Shown here: positions 10,860 through 23,600 of the stretch, one piece after another
How the letters are laid out: each line of letters begins with the position of its first letter
Position numbering within the stretch: position 1 is the first letter of the stretch
Assembly: GCA_021014325.1 (NCBI GenBank)
Contig: CM037471.1
Location: 18,868,818-18,932,817, forward strand
Length of the DNA stretch: 64,000 nucleotides
Direction: 5' to 3'
Origin: Plazaster borealis
Taxonomy: Eukaryota > Echinodermata > Asteroidea > Forcipulatida > Labidiasteridae
Made by a program: the position numbers and the translations under genes
The notes under the pieces: generated by a model
Told to the model about the DNA's origin: nothing
Database searches by the model: none
Seen by the model: the letters and a program-made list of their open reading frames with translations, nothing else

Positions 10860-13650
10860 CTGCCAGAGGGAAAAAAGTAAAAATAATTAAAAGGTACGGC
10901 ATGCTTGGTTTGCGATGACTGATCCTTCTTATACTCATTATTTTATGTCTAATTTATCTTTTTTAGCACTTAATGCCTTTTTAAAGGACAACTTTTAGTT
11001 GGAACTAAAACAAGTCCTAACTTAAATTTTGTATTGTGTTTTTAATTTAAACATCTTAGTGCTGGTAAATTAATTCAAATAACTGTTTTCCTGTAATTGC
11101 AGAACCTGATAGATTCCTGATAGAATCAGCTTATAAATGAATTATTATTTTGATTTAAATATGACCTGGAAAATATGCTGATTCCCACTGCAACTTTTTC
11201 ACTCAGTGTGATCAAAAGTACAACCAACAGATTCTAAATTGTTTCCTAGTTCAGAATCACAGTAAAGTCAGCTAATGTTTTGTCTGTAATTAATACTCAA
11301 GAAAAACATGATAATTCACTTGTGGTACTTTTTAAACTATTCTTCTCCCAATCCTGTAGTTTTCTACCTCCGGAAGAACATTTATAATTTACTGGCAACA
11401 ACAACTCAGCAGAAAATGTTGAAATGGTTTTTTTAAAAACATCAACCATGAAAATTCATCGGTAATATTCACTTTCGCAAAAAGGAAATATTACTGTCAC
11501 ACAATAGGAAAACAAGGGATTCTTTTAAAAACAAGTATAGAATGTGTGACACTGTCATGATTATTGAAAGCAAGTGGTCAAAATTGGGCAAATCTGGTCA
11601 CTAGTCTGACAAAAATGGTAGAAAGTGCACATGTGTAATATGATTACTACATAGACTGTGTTGTAACCCTTCAGTCTGCGACCACCGGGAGGATGGAGGG
11701 CTACAATTATCGCAACTATGAAATGACCTGCTTTGAAATATTAATAATAGGCGAACACTTCAACCTGTCCACAGAATCTTTCTATTCTTACATTCAATGG
11801 GAAAAATTCCTTATCCAGCCGCTACTTTCTAAGGGATTTATCAGATTTTGTAATGGATGTTGGACTTTATTTCCCTTTTTTATATTCCTCTTGAGGAATA
11901 TTGGTGGTTAAAACTCTAAATTTTGACCTTTAAAAAGGAAAATGTAAGCACATTTCATCACGATCATGCCCAAAGGAACTTAAATGGAGTGTAGCGAGCA
12001 GCGTTGTCAAGACCACTATAGACCCGAAAATGGCTTATTTTTCATGATTTTGACACTTTGTAAAGTGCTTGTGCCTCTTTGTATAAATTCTGTCTACTAC
12101 TAGAACTATATGATGAGATCGTTCCGCTATCGTCTCCAAGAACCTCATAAGGTAGGTCATCACGTACAAAATCCTACTCAAAACATTTTGCCCTTCACAT
12201 TTGTCGTTTATGCACCTGCAGTTCTTTTTTGAATCTGGATCTTACGAAAAATTTGAAAAATCGATTATTTCTCACCATCAATCAGAATCCTCATCGACAT
12301 CGCCTTTCGGTAACAAATATGGCTGCTTCCACTGGTAATCAATGGTATGCTGCGCGCAACGCTTCTCTATGATTGGTTCATGTTTGTCAAACATAAACCA
12401 TTGCTATCGTTAACTATCATGAACGAGCGTTGCACACAGCATACCATTGATTATCAGCGTACGGCTTGCAGCACTGGTTCACATTTCACAATAACCAAGA
12501 GTTGATGTTTTTATACAAGCAAGCAGCGAAAGAGCCACCACACGCGCGCAGCGCTGAGACCGTTGACCCCGTTGACCTGCACACACAGCCGAAGCTCCGC
12601 CCCACTCAGATTCAAATTCTCAACCTGGGACATTTTTTACTCTTTCGCTCGGGGATCTGGTAAGTTTTTGTCCTTTTTCTTCAAAATATTTCCTCAATGG
12701 TGTTTTGAGTGATATGGAACATGGATCCATTAGACATTGAGGATCAAGTTCGTGTTCCTAGAATTTGTGTCATGATTTTCAAAAGTGGTAAAAATGGAGC
12801 AAATCTGCTGACTAGCTGTCGAAATTGTACGTGTTGGACCAGATTGCCGTTTGCCGCTCGAGCTTGGCTCGTAACCCTCCGGCTATCGCCGTCGGGAGGG
12901 TTAAGTTATCGCAACTATTCCTTGACATGCTTGAGGTTCAGGAAGACGATAGCGGAACGAACCTCACTTTCTAAAATAAATAGCTTGAGGAGTAGAGTAT
13001 ATTCACATATCCGGCCTCCACTTTATCAACCTTAATTTACGTCCACAACTAGAACTTAGAAGAACAGAAACGAAGCGTTCGGAACTTTTAATAGCCTGCA
13101 TGTTTTACTTAGTCTTTGATTTGATAAATAAAGATTATAAAGATTAATACATCAGGAATTTTAGCCTATTGATTTGATAAAGACAATGCAAAGATTAATA
13201 CATCAGTATTTTTTTTTATTAAAAGCACAACAATCCGAGCAAACAACTGAACAATTTTGTCAATAGCGTTTCTCTCTTCTCATCAGTCTCATGGTCTCAA
13301 GTCAATGGTTGACAATGCGAGTTAGAATTGTCATGCTTGTCCGGATAATCGACAAATATAGTATCAGTAACATGCAACAAAAAGAAATATTCATTCACTG
13401 TCAAATCTGTGAAATAGTCTTACAAATATATAATACTTACTGACAAATTTCGATAACTTGAAAGGGGGCAAATATCGTTAAAATGTCGTTTTAAAACTGT
13501 CGTGACTTTTCCAGCTGCTCACAACAAAACCACTTCGGCGCGAATTATAATGCATGAAGACAATCAGGCCGCTGGATGGCGCTGTTCTATTTTCATCGTG
13601 TGGTGGTGGGTGGTCCGGTTGCAGCAGCATGCACTAGTGACTGTTTATAA
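10860..13650. other. EZH2 upstream region
   Basis: Must contain the untranslated first exon and promoter of EZH2, since the ATG exon begins at a splice acceptor. A CG-richer patch at 13520-13600 has GGCGCGAA (inverse TTCGCGCC), close to an E2F site; the 11.6-13.0 kb part is transposon-derived. Exact start site not visible. Confidence 0.4.
11640..13010. mobile_element. Relative of the 3.4-kb hAT-type element, ends not resolved
   Basis: Stretches around 12100-12300 match 3550-3700 (shared CGCTATCGTCTCCA, TTTTGCCCTTCACATTT). A palindrome around 12340-12475 contains GGTATGCTGCGCGCAACGC and its inverse. The outer parts (near 11670 and 12870) share TATCGCAACTAT. No transposase or clear target duplication seen. 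Confidence 0.55.
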
Positions 13651-13654
13651 CACA

Positions 13655-13815
13655 TCTGGGTCTAAGATCTGGGTCTAAGATCTGGGTCTATGATATGAAA
13701 TAAAACTGCTCAGGGTTTTTATAACTTAACTGTTTTAATTCAACAATTAACTAATTAAATAAAACTGTTCAGGATTTTATAACTTAACTGTTTTAATTCA
13801 ACAACTAACTAATGA
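13655..13815. repeat. Short tandem repeats (13 bp x3, then about 66 bp x2)
   Basis: ATCTGGGTCTAAG three times, then two copies of a segment containing TATAACTTAACTGTTTTAAT. Confidence 0.85.
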
Positions 13816-14323
13816 GCATTAAATCATTCAACAATATTAAAGGAACTCTTTTATTTTAGTTTCTCCAGATTAAAAAATGTTAACCAGTCAAAAATTGTGT
13901 GAATTGGCCGTGGCATAATGCGATTTTTTGTTGTTGTAATTTTAGGTTAGCATCATCTGTCAAAAATCGGGCCATGCAACTTTATTGAGGCTGGCGCCAG
14001 TCGCTATTGTGAGGGTGATAGAACGGGGCGTCACTTACCAATCTCCATTTCACAACTATTTCCAAATAGTTCATGGAGATCTACACTTTTCACATTTCAT
14101 TGTGTCTTTGTAATCCATAGCTCTATGATGTTTCATGTAAAGCGAAAACAAACTGCAACTGAAAAAGACATAAGACTTGAGCAGAGCCCGGAAATTATGG
14201 AACATTTTCCCTGTTATGTTGATGTAATTCTAAATATCGCCCTGGACAAAATCTCCCTGATTGCAAGATGCAAATGTTGTCGCTCTGCAATTTTCTTGTG
14301 ACTATGATAACCGATCATGGAGC

Positions 14324-14724
14324 AAAGGGTCTGTATACGTTTGGTAATGACTCTGAAAATTATGGCAATGAAAACTTACTTGGTAAGAAGCACAGCAGCT
14401 TTGGATAGAATAATGCATTGTGAGAAACTTTTCACTTCGAAGTAGCCTACTGGCGGTTATGGAAAAAGATATCAATTGTTAACCCCCAAAAATTGAATCT
14501 GAGAAGCGTTACTGACAGTAACGTTTCTCAGATTGTGTATTCCAATTGCAGATTATTCTTCCTGCGTGGACATAACCGCTCCAGATTTTCGGCAATATCT
14601 CAAAAACGCTACCTTTTGAAATGAAATTTCCACGGGTTAGTTTTATGGTATCTACAACTATATAGGATTGAAACAAACAGTGGGTTCCAATATTACCAAA
14701 CGTATATATACACAATCCCTTTAA
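14324..14724. mobile_element. TTAA-type MITE, family 2
   Basis: AAAGGGTCTGTATACGTTTG to the inverse ending CACAATCCCTTTAA; central palindrome around GAGAAGCGTTACTGACAGTA. A second copy is at 55038-55432. Confidence 0.82.
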
Positions 14725-14838
14725 CTTTCAAATGTTTGTTATTTCATGTTTATGTTGTGTCACTTGGCAACCAATCTATTGTGTGTATAGTAGAAATTTG
14801 TTATCCTATAATTTATAGACCTACTCACAAACAAAGGA

Positions 14839-15203
14839 TTAAAGGCGTCGTACACGTTTGGTAATAACTCAAAATTATATGCATAAAAACTGACTTGGTA
14901 ACGAGCAACAGAGAGCTGTTGATAGTATAAAACATTGTGGGAAACGACTCCCTCTGAAGTAACGTAGTTGAGAAAGAGGTAATTTCTCACTAAAATAATA
15001 AACTTCTTGCAAGAAGTTTTATTCCTACCTGAAAGCACACAAATTTGTACAACAAGGGTGTTTTTTCTTTCATCATTTTCTTGCAACTTCGATGACCAAT
15101 TGAGCCCAAATGTTCACAGGCTTGTTATTTTATGCATATGTTGGGATACACCAAGTGAGAACACTGGTCTTTGACAATTACCAAACGTGTACGATGCCTT
15201 TAA
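14839..15203. mobile_element. TTAA-flanked palindromic MITE, family 1
   Basis: About 365 bp; ends TTAAAGGCGTCGTACACGTT and the matching inverse, flanked by TTAA. Interior has conserved CTTCTTGCAAGAAG central palindrome. Lacks coding capacity. At least eight family-1 members lie in the window. Confidence 0.9.
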
Positions 15204-16583
15204 GGAGAAGTTTATTCTGAATCTCGTGGAATGGCTGTTACTGCTCTACTACACAAGCATAGATCCCGATTAATTCAAATATGACTGTTCCCACCTGCAT
15301 TAATTTTTTGTTAAAGTCTGGCAACACTCCATACAGAGATAAAAGTAGGCCTTATTTCCCCTGCTGAAGTTGACATTTTCCACAATGTGTTGATCATGAT
15401 ACACAACAATTACTTTTTTTTTGAAAAAAAATAATAAAATAAGTGAACAGAATATACCTCCCCCCCCCCCAAAAAAAAACCCCCAAAACCAACCCACCTT
15501 TTACCAAGTGTTTGACATGACAATGCCAAAATAAAATAGTTTGACCCCACGGTAAAAGTTAGCACTACCTGGTGAGCAGCTACTCACCACTATGTGTTTT
15601 GGGGTTCAAACTTTATCAAGTTTGTTCGCAAACTACTTTCAACTTCGAGTCCGAAAAATACTACAGAATCGTCAATCATCAGGCCTAATCTTTTCCAACC
15701 TTGGGCCCAAAAGTTGTCTGTTATATCGTTTTAAAGTTGAACAACAAACAATACATATTATTTCCCCCAAAATTTGAATAATGTAGCACCCTATAACAAA
15801 TACAATGTCATGTTATCGATTATGTCAAAATAAACAAGTTTACTAACTTTTATATAGTATTTGTGGGAAAAGACTGAAATTATGAGGTAAAAATGTGTTT
15901 GTTTACCAAAACTAGGGAAATGGCAAATTTCTGGATTTTGTTTTTATTTTACCTATAGGCCTACAACTTGGTGAAATTAGTATTTGTGGAAAGTTACATA
16001 CAAAAAACGCTAAAGAACTCTGGAAAATACGGAGGTGGGCGTTAAAGTTCCCACAATGCATGTGTGAATAAATAAAAAAAGGAGGAAAATGCTTGCAAAT
16101 ATAAAGTATTTTCCCCAAGAAAATTTGGTAATTTTCCAAAAGACCAATGTCTCATCTCAACAATATGCGGTCCATGTAGAAATCCGAGCACAACCCGTAT
16201 GGGTAATGAGCTGTCAAAACGTGATATAATTATTTTCATTCCTTTAAAGAGTCCAAAAACACACCTATTTGAAACTACTGTTGTATTTGTTTTATGGGAA
16301 CTAAAGGACTCTAGATAGAATAACAACGGTGGATTTTGGGTTGAGGTTCAAGGTGTCATCCAAACCGGTCACAACCGCAACACTCATAATACTCCCCTGC
16401 CTACGTTTTGTTGAATGACATAAAACCCAGCGTAGCTACACCTTCGGTCGTGTCTTTTATTTATTCAAATTTATTTACATAAATAACTATTTTTTGCTTT
16501 TAGGAAAGACCCTGCTATAATTATCGAGCGGTTAACCTTTGTTCTCCCTTTTTCCCCCTCAAAAATGTAAATTTCAAACTATT

Positions 16584-16956
16584 TATAGGCACTGAACACG
16601 TTTGGTAATTGTCAAAGACCAGTGTTCTCACTTGGTGTATCCAACATTATGCATAACAAGCCTGTGAAAATTTGGGCTCAATAATTGGTCATCGAAGTTG
16701 CAAGAAAATGTTGAAAGAAAAAACACCCTTGTTGTACAAATTTGTGTGCTTTCAGATAGGAATAAAAGGCTTCTTGCAAGAAGTCTTTTATTATTTTAGT
16801 GAGAAATTACCTCTTTCTCAAAAACTTCGTTACTTCAGCCGGAGTCGTTTCTCACAATGTTTTATACTATCAACAGCTCTCCGTTGCTCGTTACCAAGTC
16901 AGTTTTTATGTTAATATATATTTTGAGTAATTACCAAACGTGTACAGTGCCTTTAA
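16584..16956. mobile_element. TTAA-flanked palindromic MITE, family 1
   Basis: Full-length member; left TTAA mutated (TTTATAGGCACTG), right end GTGCCTTTAA intact. Confidence 0.88.
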
Positions 16957-17269
16957 ACAGGATAAAGAAATCAGCTTAAAAACTGTATTTACAGTCATTA
17001 TAGACCTATCACTCTAAAACCTCCCGGGTCAGATTTGACACTCCCCGGACTAAGGGTCCCGTCCCAGGGGCCTGGCCCATTTTCAGAGCCAGGCTGACCC
17101 GAAACCTGGATTACAAATTGGCCCAGTGGACCCAGATCTGGGTCATTTTGAAACATCACATTCCTGGGTCATATTGACCCAGAAATGAGTCAGGCCCAAA
17201 CGGACCCGGAATCCGGGTCAATTCTGACCCGGGACTTCCGGGTCAGACTTGACATGGATTCCGGGTCTG

Positions 17270-17540
17270 TGTATTTCGTCATTAACCGATTGTAGTATAT
17301 GGACTGACTGTGTGATCATAAAATCCGCTTACCCCTTCCAAAGTGATCCTAAACATATCAATTTCACATTTTGCACACCAAATATTTTCTATAATGAGAT
17401 ACAAATATTTTGTTGTTGCATGCTTTCTGGACTGACTGTAAGATTATAAAATCCGCTTACACCTTCCAAAGTGATCCTAAACATATCAATTTCACATTTT
17501 GCCCACCAAATATTTTCTATGATGAGAAAAACATATTTTT
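17270..17540. repeat. Tandem duplication of about 128 bp
   Basis: Two copies sharing GACTGACTGT, ATAAAATCCGCTTAC and TATCAATTTCACATTTTGC, close to a GGGTCA/TGACCC-rich palindromic stretch at 17020-17260. Confidence 0.85.
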
Positions 17541-17612
17541 ATTGTGTGTGCTTTCTGCCCCCCTTCATTTATTTCCACTTGACTGTTTTTGTTACACCAG
17601 CAGACCTAATGG

Positions 17613-18232
17613 TGTCAGGACACTTCGTACCTTTGCCACTTCGTACCCTGGACACTTCGTACCTTTTGCAAGGTACGAAGTGACTTTGGACACTTCGTAC
17701 CTTGGACACTTCGTACCTTCAGGATTTCTGCATCGTTTCTGGATTTAAAAACCAACCCAAATGGTGATTTATCTAATTACTTGTTGACTGATAGTGATGA
17801 GTATGAAATAAAAACGAATCAGACCCAAATGATAATTATTTTATTGAATTACTTGCTGACTAATAGTGATGAGTATGAAATAAAAACGAATCATACCCAA
17901 ATGGTGATTTATCTTATTACTTGTTGACTGATAGTGATGAGTAAAATGCATTAAAAGCTGGAAAGCTGGAAAGTGCCGAGATAAATGAGAACATAAAAAA
18001 CAAAAATATAGGGTTTACAAAATACGGACAAAATAAAGGTATTTTAAAGATATTTTTTATACAATATAGAAATAATAACATTTCACATTAAAAAGGACAT
18101 TCACATAATTAAACAAAATGAAAATTCATTAAGTATTATTTTATATCGCAACGAACATTATCTTATTAAGGAAATACCCATTTTACTGAAGGTACGAAGT
18201 GACTCGGCTGAAGGTACGAAGTGACTCAGCTG
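17613..18232. mobile_element. Foldback-like element with GGTACGAAGTG arm repeats
   Basis: Left arm (17613-17720) has several copies of GACACTTCGTACC, one inverted inside; right arm (18187-18232) has GGTACGAAGTGACTC in inverse orientation twice. Between them is AT-rich DNA with an 80-bp tandem triplication at 17755-17945. Boundaries approximate. Confidence 0.65.
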
Positions 18233-18753
18233 TTAATTATGTGTTTTGTGTTGGAATCTCAGCCTTCGAGAAATACTCTGCTGGGGTCGAAACGTCAGGC
18301 CTTTAACTATTATTTGCAAAACCACAATTCATAATAAGCTGATTAATTTTCGTTTGATTGGAAACTGCATATTAAAAAGGCACATCGTGGCAGGTGTGTC
18401 GTCATCGGGGTCACGTAACTAAGACGTACTTGCGTCTCTATGGATGCTATGGGTAACCTTAGTAACAACATATGGAGCACAATGTAAATTGCCATTATTT
18501 GGCTTCTATACATCTCTGTGGGGGTGTCTGGTCCTCCGGCTCTATGGTTCAAGGTAGTCGCCTCTAGAGCATAAAAGAAAAGGCTCGTTTCAGATATAGA
18601 CGCTGTTCATACAATCAAAAATATTAATCTCTATTCACCCGCTTTCAGGTCACTTACAGTCAATCGGTCTTTTGAATTCCAATATTTGTTTACCCATGAT
18701 TGAAACCAAACTAGTTCCTCATAGCCAACCTTTTTGTTATGGACTTGCCATCA

Positions 18754-20143
18754 CATCGTCGTGACGGAAACCAGTCATCTCGCCCCCTCACAATGTCGCC
18801 CCTACAAAGTCGCCCCCCGACACAGTCGCCCCCGACAAAGTCGCCCCCGACACAGTCGCCCCTAACAAAGTCGCCCCCGACACAGTTGCTTGGTTATGAA
18901 CAAGAGTTGGAAGATTATGCCGTGTCCCAAAACGGCGACTTCGGCAACGGCTAGCTACAACAAGCTAAAGTTAAATTATTTATGGACATTACGTTTATTT
19001 ATTTTATTGGACATTCGTCTGTTTTTTTTTTTTCTTTAGTCAATGCTTTTTTTTATCCTTGATTTGTTCATTACATTTGTTTAAGTTAAATTATTTATGG
19101 ACATTACGTTTATTTATTTTATTGGACATCAATCTTTTTTTATGGACATTACGTTTATTTATGTTATTGGACATCAATCTTGTTTTTTACATGGTATAAA
19201 GATGGTCATGATGGATAACTCCCTTTGAAAAAATTTTGTTTGAAGAAACAATTAGTTTTTCTAATGATATGTTTTTCTAATGACATTTGTTTAAAGTTAA
19301 ATTATTTATGGACATTACGTTTATTTATTTTATTGATATGTTTTTCTAATGACATGTTTTTCTAATGACATGTTTTTAAGTTTAATTATTTAATGATATT
19401 TCTGTAAGATATGTTTTACGTTTATTTGTTAATTGATTTTAGGTTTTTTTTGTTTTTTTTTTATCACAGCATGTTCACAGTATATTTTTGTGAGAAATCT
19501 TTTATGTTCATTAGCCTAAGTTATGGCTTTTATTTAGTGAGGTTAAGTGTAAAGATTGTGTAAGTAAATATTTCTAGAGCTATATTTTCCAATAAAATAA
19601 TTTGTTACAACGGGAGAATTTTTGTACAAATTTGTCGTTTTTCAATTAGTTAGGCCTAGGATCCCCTGTCTTGAGTCAAGTTAAAAACAACAAAATTTCC
19701 CCTTAGATGTCATTGAAACAATAGCAAAACAATGCACGAATCGACCTACATGTACTAAATTTCCGAAAGCTAATGCGACCCAAAGGATCCGCAAAAAAAC
19801 CCACTTTTCAACAACGGAATAACTTTTGTCAAAAATTGTGGTTTTTCAATAAGTTATCCTCAGCAAAAATGTATAAAGTCTTTAAGGGTTCCCTTTCTTG
19901 AATCAAGTTAAAAACAATAAAAAATTCCCCTTAGAAAATCATTGAAACAGTAGCCAAAAATGCGTAAGGGGCGACTGTGTTGGGGGGCGACTTTGTTAGG
20001 GGGCGACTTTGTCGGGGGCGACTGTGTCGGGGCGACTTTGTAGGGGCGACATTGTGAGGGGGCGAGTCGAGTTTGTACGCGGAGGGGGCGAGCTTGCTGG
20101 GGGCGACTTTGCCAGGGGCGAGATGACTGGCATTCGTGGTGAC
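18754..20143. mobile_element. Foldback-type transposon with arms of short GGGGCGACTTTGT repeats
   Basis: Left arm 18767-18890 and right arm 19966-20135 are inverted and consist of 13-15 bp units (AGTCGCCCCCGACA and inverse), each arm ending in CCAGTCATCTCGCCCC or its inverse. Repeat-built inverted arms are the signature of foldback elements. The 1-kb centre is AT-rich with a repeated TTATGGACATTACGTTTATT motif and no frame. Confidence 0.75.
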
Positions 20144-20665
20144 ATCACGCGTCGTTGGATACCGCACAGTTGGATAGTTTTGCCAGAATAGAGCCCCGTA
20201 ACAACACTGCTCAAAGGCACAACCTCTTGGACACGCTCCACTAACTGTGACGGTCTTAGAATTATACAAGGACGGCAGATATGATTTGTGAACATCCTCA
20301 ACATGATCTGATGCATGAAGCAAGAACACATACAGTGAAAAAGACGAAATTGTCGGAGTTTGTCAAAGTGTGACCACCACAAACCCAAAGTAGCCCATGA
20401 ATTGAAAGCTTACCACGAGCTCCATTCCTGAAAGGTGATGTAACACCGCCAAACTGTAGTAGCCCCTGTCGGGTGTTAGTGTTACGACAAACTCAACCTA
20501 GGCCATTGCTAGGTTTGGAAGAAAAACACATCAACTACAAGATTCCTTTCAGAATACGACACCAAACTCATTCAGTCGAGTGTTTCAACATCATCAACTA
20601 ACTTCGATCTGTTAGGTCTCATACATGTGACTTTCCCCCGTTGTGGGGAAACCAATTTTAATGGC

Positions 20666-23600
20666 ATGGCGGAACCCGAACCGACCGCTCCAGTTCGTGC
20701 CGTAAGCTTAACTAAATTACGAGGCCAAACACCGGATTCAATTCGAGTTCATCCTTACAACCCCAAGGCCCACGTCGCTTCCAAATACGAGATGGAACCA
20801 GAAACAAGACCTCCGGTAAGTAGCTTTTATCACCAACTCGAGTTTAATACATTTTCTATAATATTAATTTCCCACTTTCAAATCAGGCAGATGTGCCCGG
20901 ATTCTCCCCACCCCCTCCCCCGGAAAAAATGTGGTAGGTTTGAGTTATAATAAATTCATCCGCTTTGCATATGTTACATTCATACAGTTTTCTAGTATGT
21001 GACACTTTCAGACGAAAGCATTGTTGTGCTACAATTTGGTCAAAGTAGGGGGGCCTACCAACTTAACAGACTTGGTATCAAGTAGGCCTACCTTCACAAG
21101 TGAGCTTTCTGATTTGTAAAAATTGTCCTCAATAATAAAGACTGTACATGGAATCAATGACATGCTGGTAGTTGTTGGATTATCAGTACTGATAACCGAT
21201 GGGCCACATAAAATGTGTGGTTCCGAGAAGAACCCACGTGTGCTCGCTTCTCCTGAGCATAAGCTTGTTCAACAAAATGTGCATCTGTTTTGTTCCAAAC
21301 GTTCCCGGGAAAATGAGAAAAAACCGCAGTCACCGAAAACGCAATCCTCATCGTTCCAGGTTCCTTTGGAAAAGGAAGCAGTTGATATTGAGGTGTTCTT
21401 ATTCAGATCGATAAGTGACAAATCAATAACCACAGGGGATCCCACTCAATGTACATGTATACACAAAGCTCTAAGATTCCCTCAATGAAAAAAACTGTAG
21501 TACATACCAACTAGCCAGATGCCTTTATCCTTCTTTTGAGTCTGCGCATGGTCTGCGTTAAAGACACTGGACACTTTTGGTAACTGTCCTCAAAGACCAG
21601 TCTTCTCACTTGGTGTATCTCAACATACGCACAAAATAACAAGCCTGTGAAAATTTTAACTCATTTGGTCGTCGAAGTTGCGAGAGAATAATGGAAGAAA
21701 AAACACCCTTGTCGCACCAAGTTGTGTGCTTTCAGGTGCTTGATTTCGAGACCTCAGCTGACGGTCTCGAAATCAAATCAAATATTTTAGTGAGAAATTC
21801 TTTCGTTCTCAAAAACTACGTTACTTCAGAGGGAGCCGTTTCTCACAATTTTTTTAATACTATCAACAGCTCTCCATTGCTCGTTACCAATAAGTTGTTA
21901 TGCTAACAATTATTTTGAGTAAATATCAATAGTGTCCAGTGACTTTAATAGGCCATAGAGAAAGGACAGAGATCAGAACAGCGTACACACAGTGCCATAT
22001 AAAAACGAAAGTCAATGGACATTTTTACTCAGTGACGAGATTGGAACTCTTTGGTTAAGAGGGGTTGATTTACCCAAAATATTACACAGATCAAAAACAA
22101 GTACCAATTTCAAAGACCGGGTAAAAGGTCTTGTTTGCTTTCTCTGTCAATTTTTTTCTTCTTCTTGCTGTATACCTAAACCCGAATTATTCCAAACTGT
22201 TTTGCCCGAATTTGGGCAGTTGGCCCCCTGTCCCAGATGGTACGCCTATGATGACGACATCAAACCTTTCTTAATAAGTAGCCTAATCGAGAGGCGTGAA
22301 TTAAAGACAAAATCGGGGCTCCATGGCATCGGGGGGGGGGGGCACTACCTTTTTTCAATCTGAAGTTTACTCATAGTTGTTAAAACGTTCATACCAGCAG
22401 GCAAACACTCCTCAAGAGAACTGATTCCGTCTGAATTACTGTCAAAGTCGAAACAAAATATCGTTTGAAAACTCCACAAACCCAGGGGCTCCAATGTCGC
22501 AGCCAGTTTTGTGATGCACTAATTTTAGAATGAATAGATTCCCTACACTGCAAAAACTCTTGTGTTAAAATTGACACCACGGGTGTTGTCACATAGATAC
22601 CCAAGAGAGAATCAAAATTAACATCATTAGGGTGTTAAAATAACACACCAATGTAATTGTGTTGGCAGGAATAGTGTTATTGTAACACCCTATGGTGTAA
22701 ATTATGATTCTTTTTTCGACACATGACAACACCCATGGCGTCAATTTTAACACCCCAGTTTTTGCAGTGTATGAAAGTGGGGAAAAAAAATTAAAGTCTC
22801 TGAAAATACCTCACGTTAAAACGGTTCAAAGTGCCATTGGATTTAATGCCCTTCAAGTGCAAGCAGTGCGAATACAACAATAAATGCTCGTTATTCGACC
22901 AAGATTTTTTCCAAATTCAAATCTGCGATGGCCCTATAGCCAAATATCTTTCGCATGCAATACTCGACTGTGTTCCATATTCCATGCTTGTATCATCAAA
23001 GGCATAATTCCCTCAAATATTTCCCCAATCTGCACCCAGCATTCGTTCAAACATTGCTTCTATATTGTTCTTTAAAAAAATATACGGACTGTCAAATTCA
23101 TCGTTTTAACAATTTATTTTCTCTCTTTATATTTTCCCTTTTCCATCAGAATTATCAACCTGATAAGGTTATATATTTCAACATGGCCAAAAGGCAATGC
23201 TATATGTTGCTTCTGAGCCTAGTGGTTGGTGCTGTCATTGTGGGAGTCTTTCTTACAATCATTTTACTCATCCGTCACAGTAAGTATTAAATGATACACA
23301 TTTATTTTTACCAACATGTACACACCTTGTTATTAGCTAATAACTTCTGTTAATGGCTTCTGACTGGCACCCGAACAAAGACATTGACAAATAGGGAGAC
23401 CGCCATCATATAAGAGGTCGCAGGTTCAAGTCCAGCTCTAGTCCTTTTTTCTTTGTTAAATCCCAACTTAAATGAAAATGTTATTTATTAACGCTGAATT
23501 GCATACATCATTTCGTGGGCAATAGTAAACTCGGCCACCCGTTATGCCCATTTTATTTACACAATTCAGACACACACAATTTATTATAAGGCCTATTAAT

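Noticed and set aside
18739..18954. Proline/serine-rich small protein
   Set aside because: It is the left arm of the foldback element; the same words recur inverted at 20 kb.
20627..20666. Upstream extension of the membrane protein to 20627
   Set aside because: That codon is GTG, not ATG; the ATG at 20666 has a good context.
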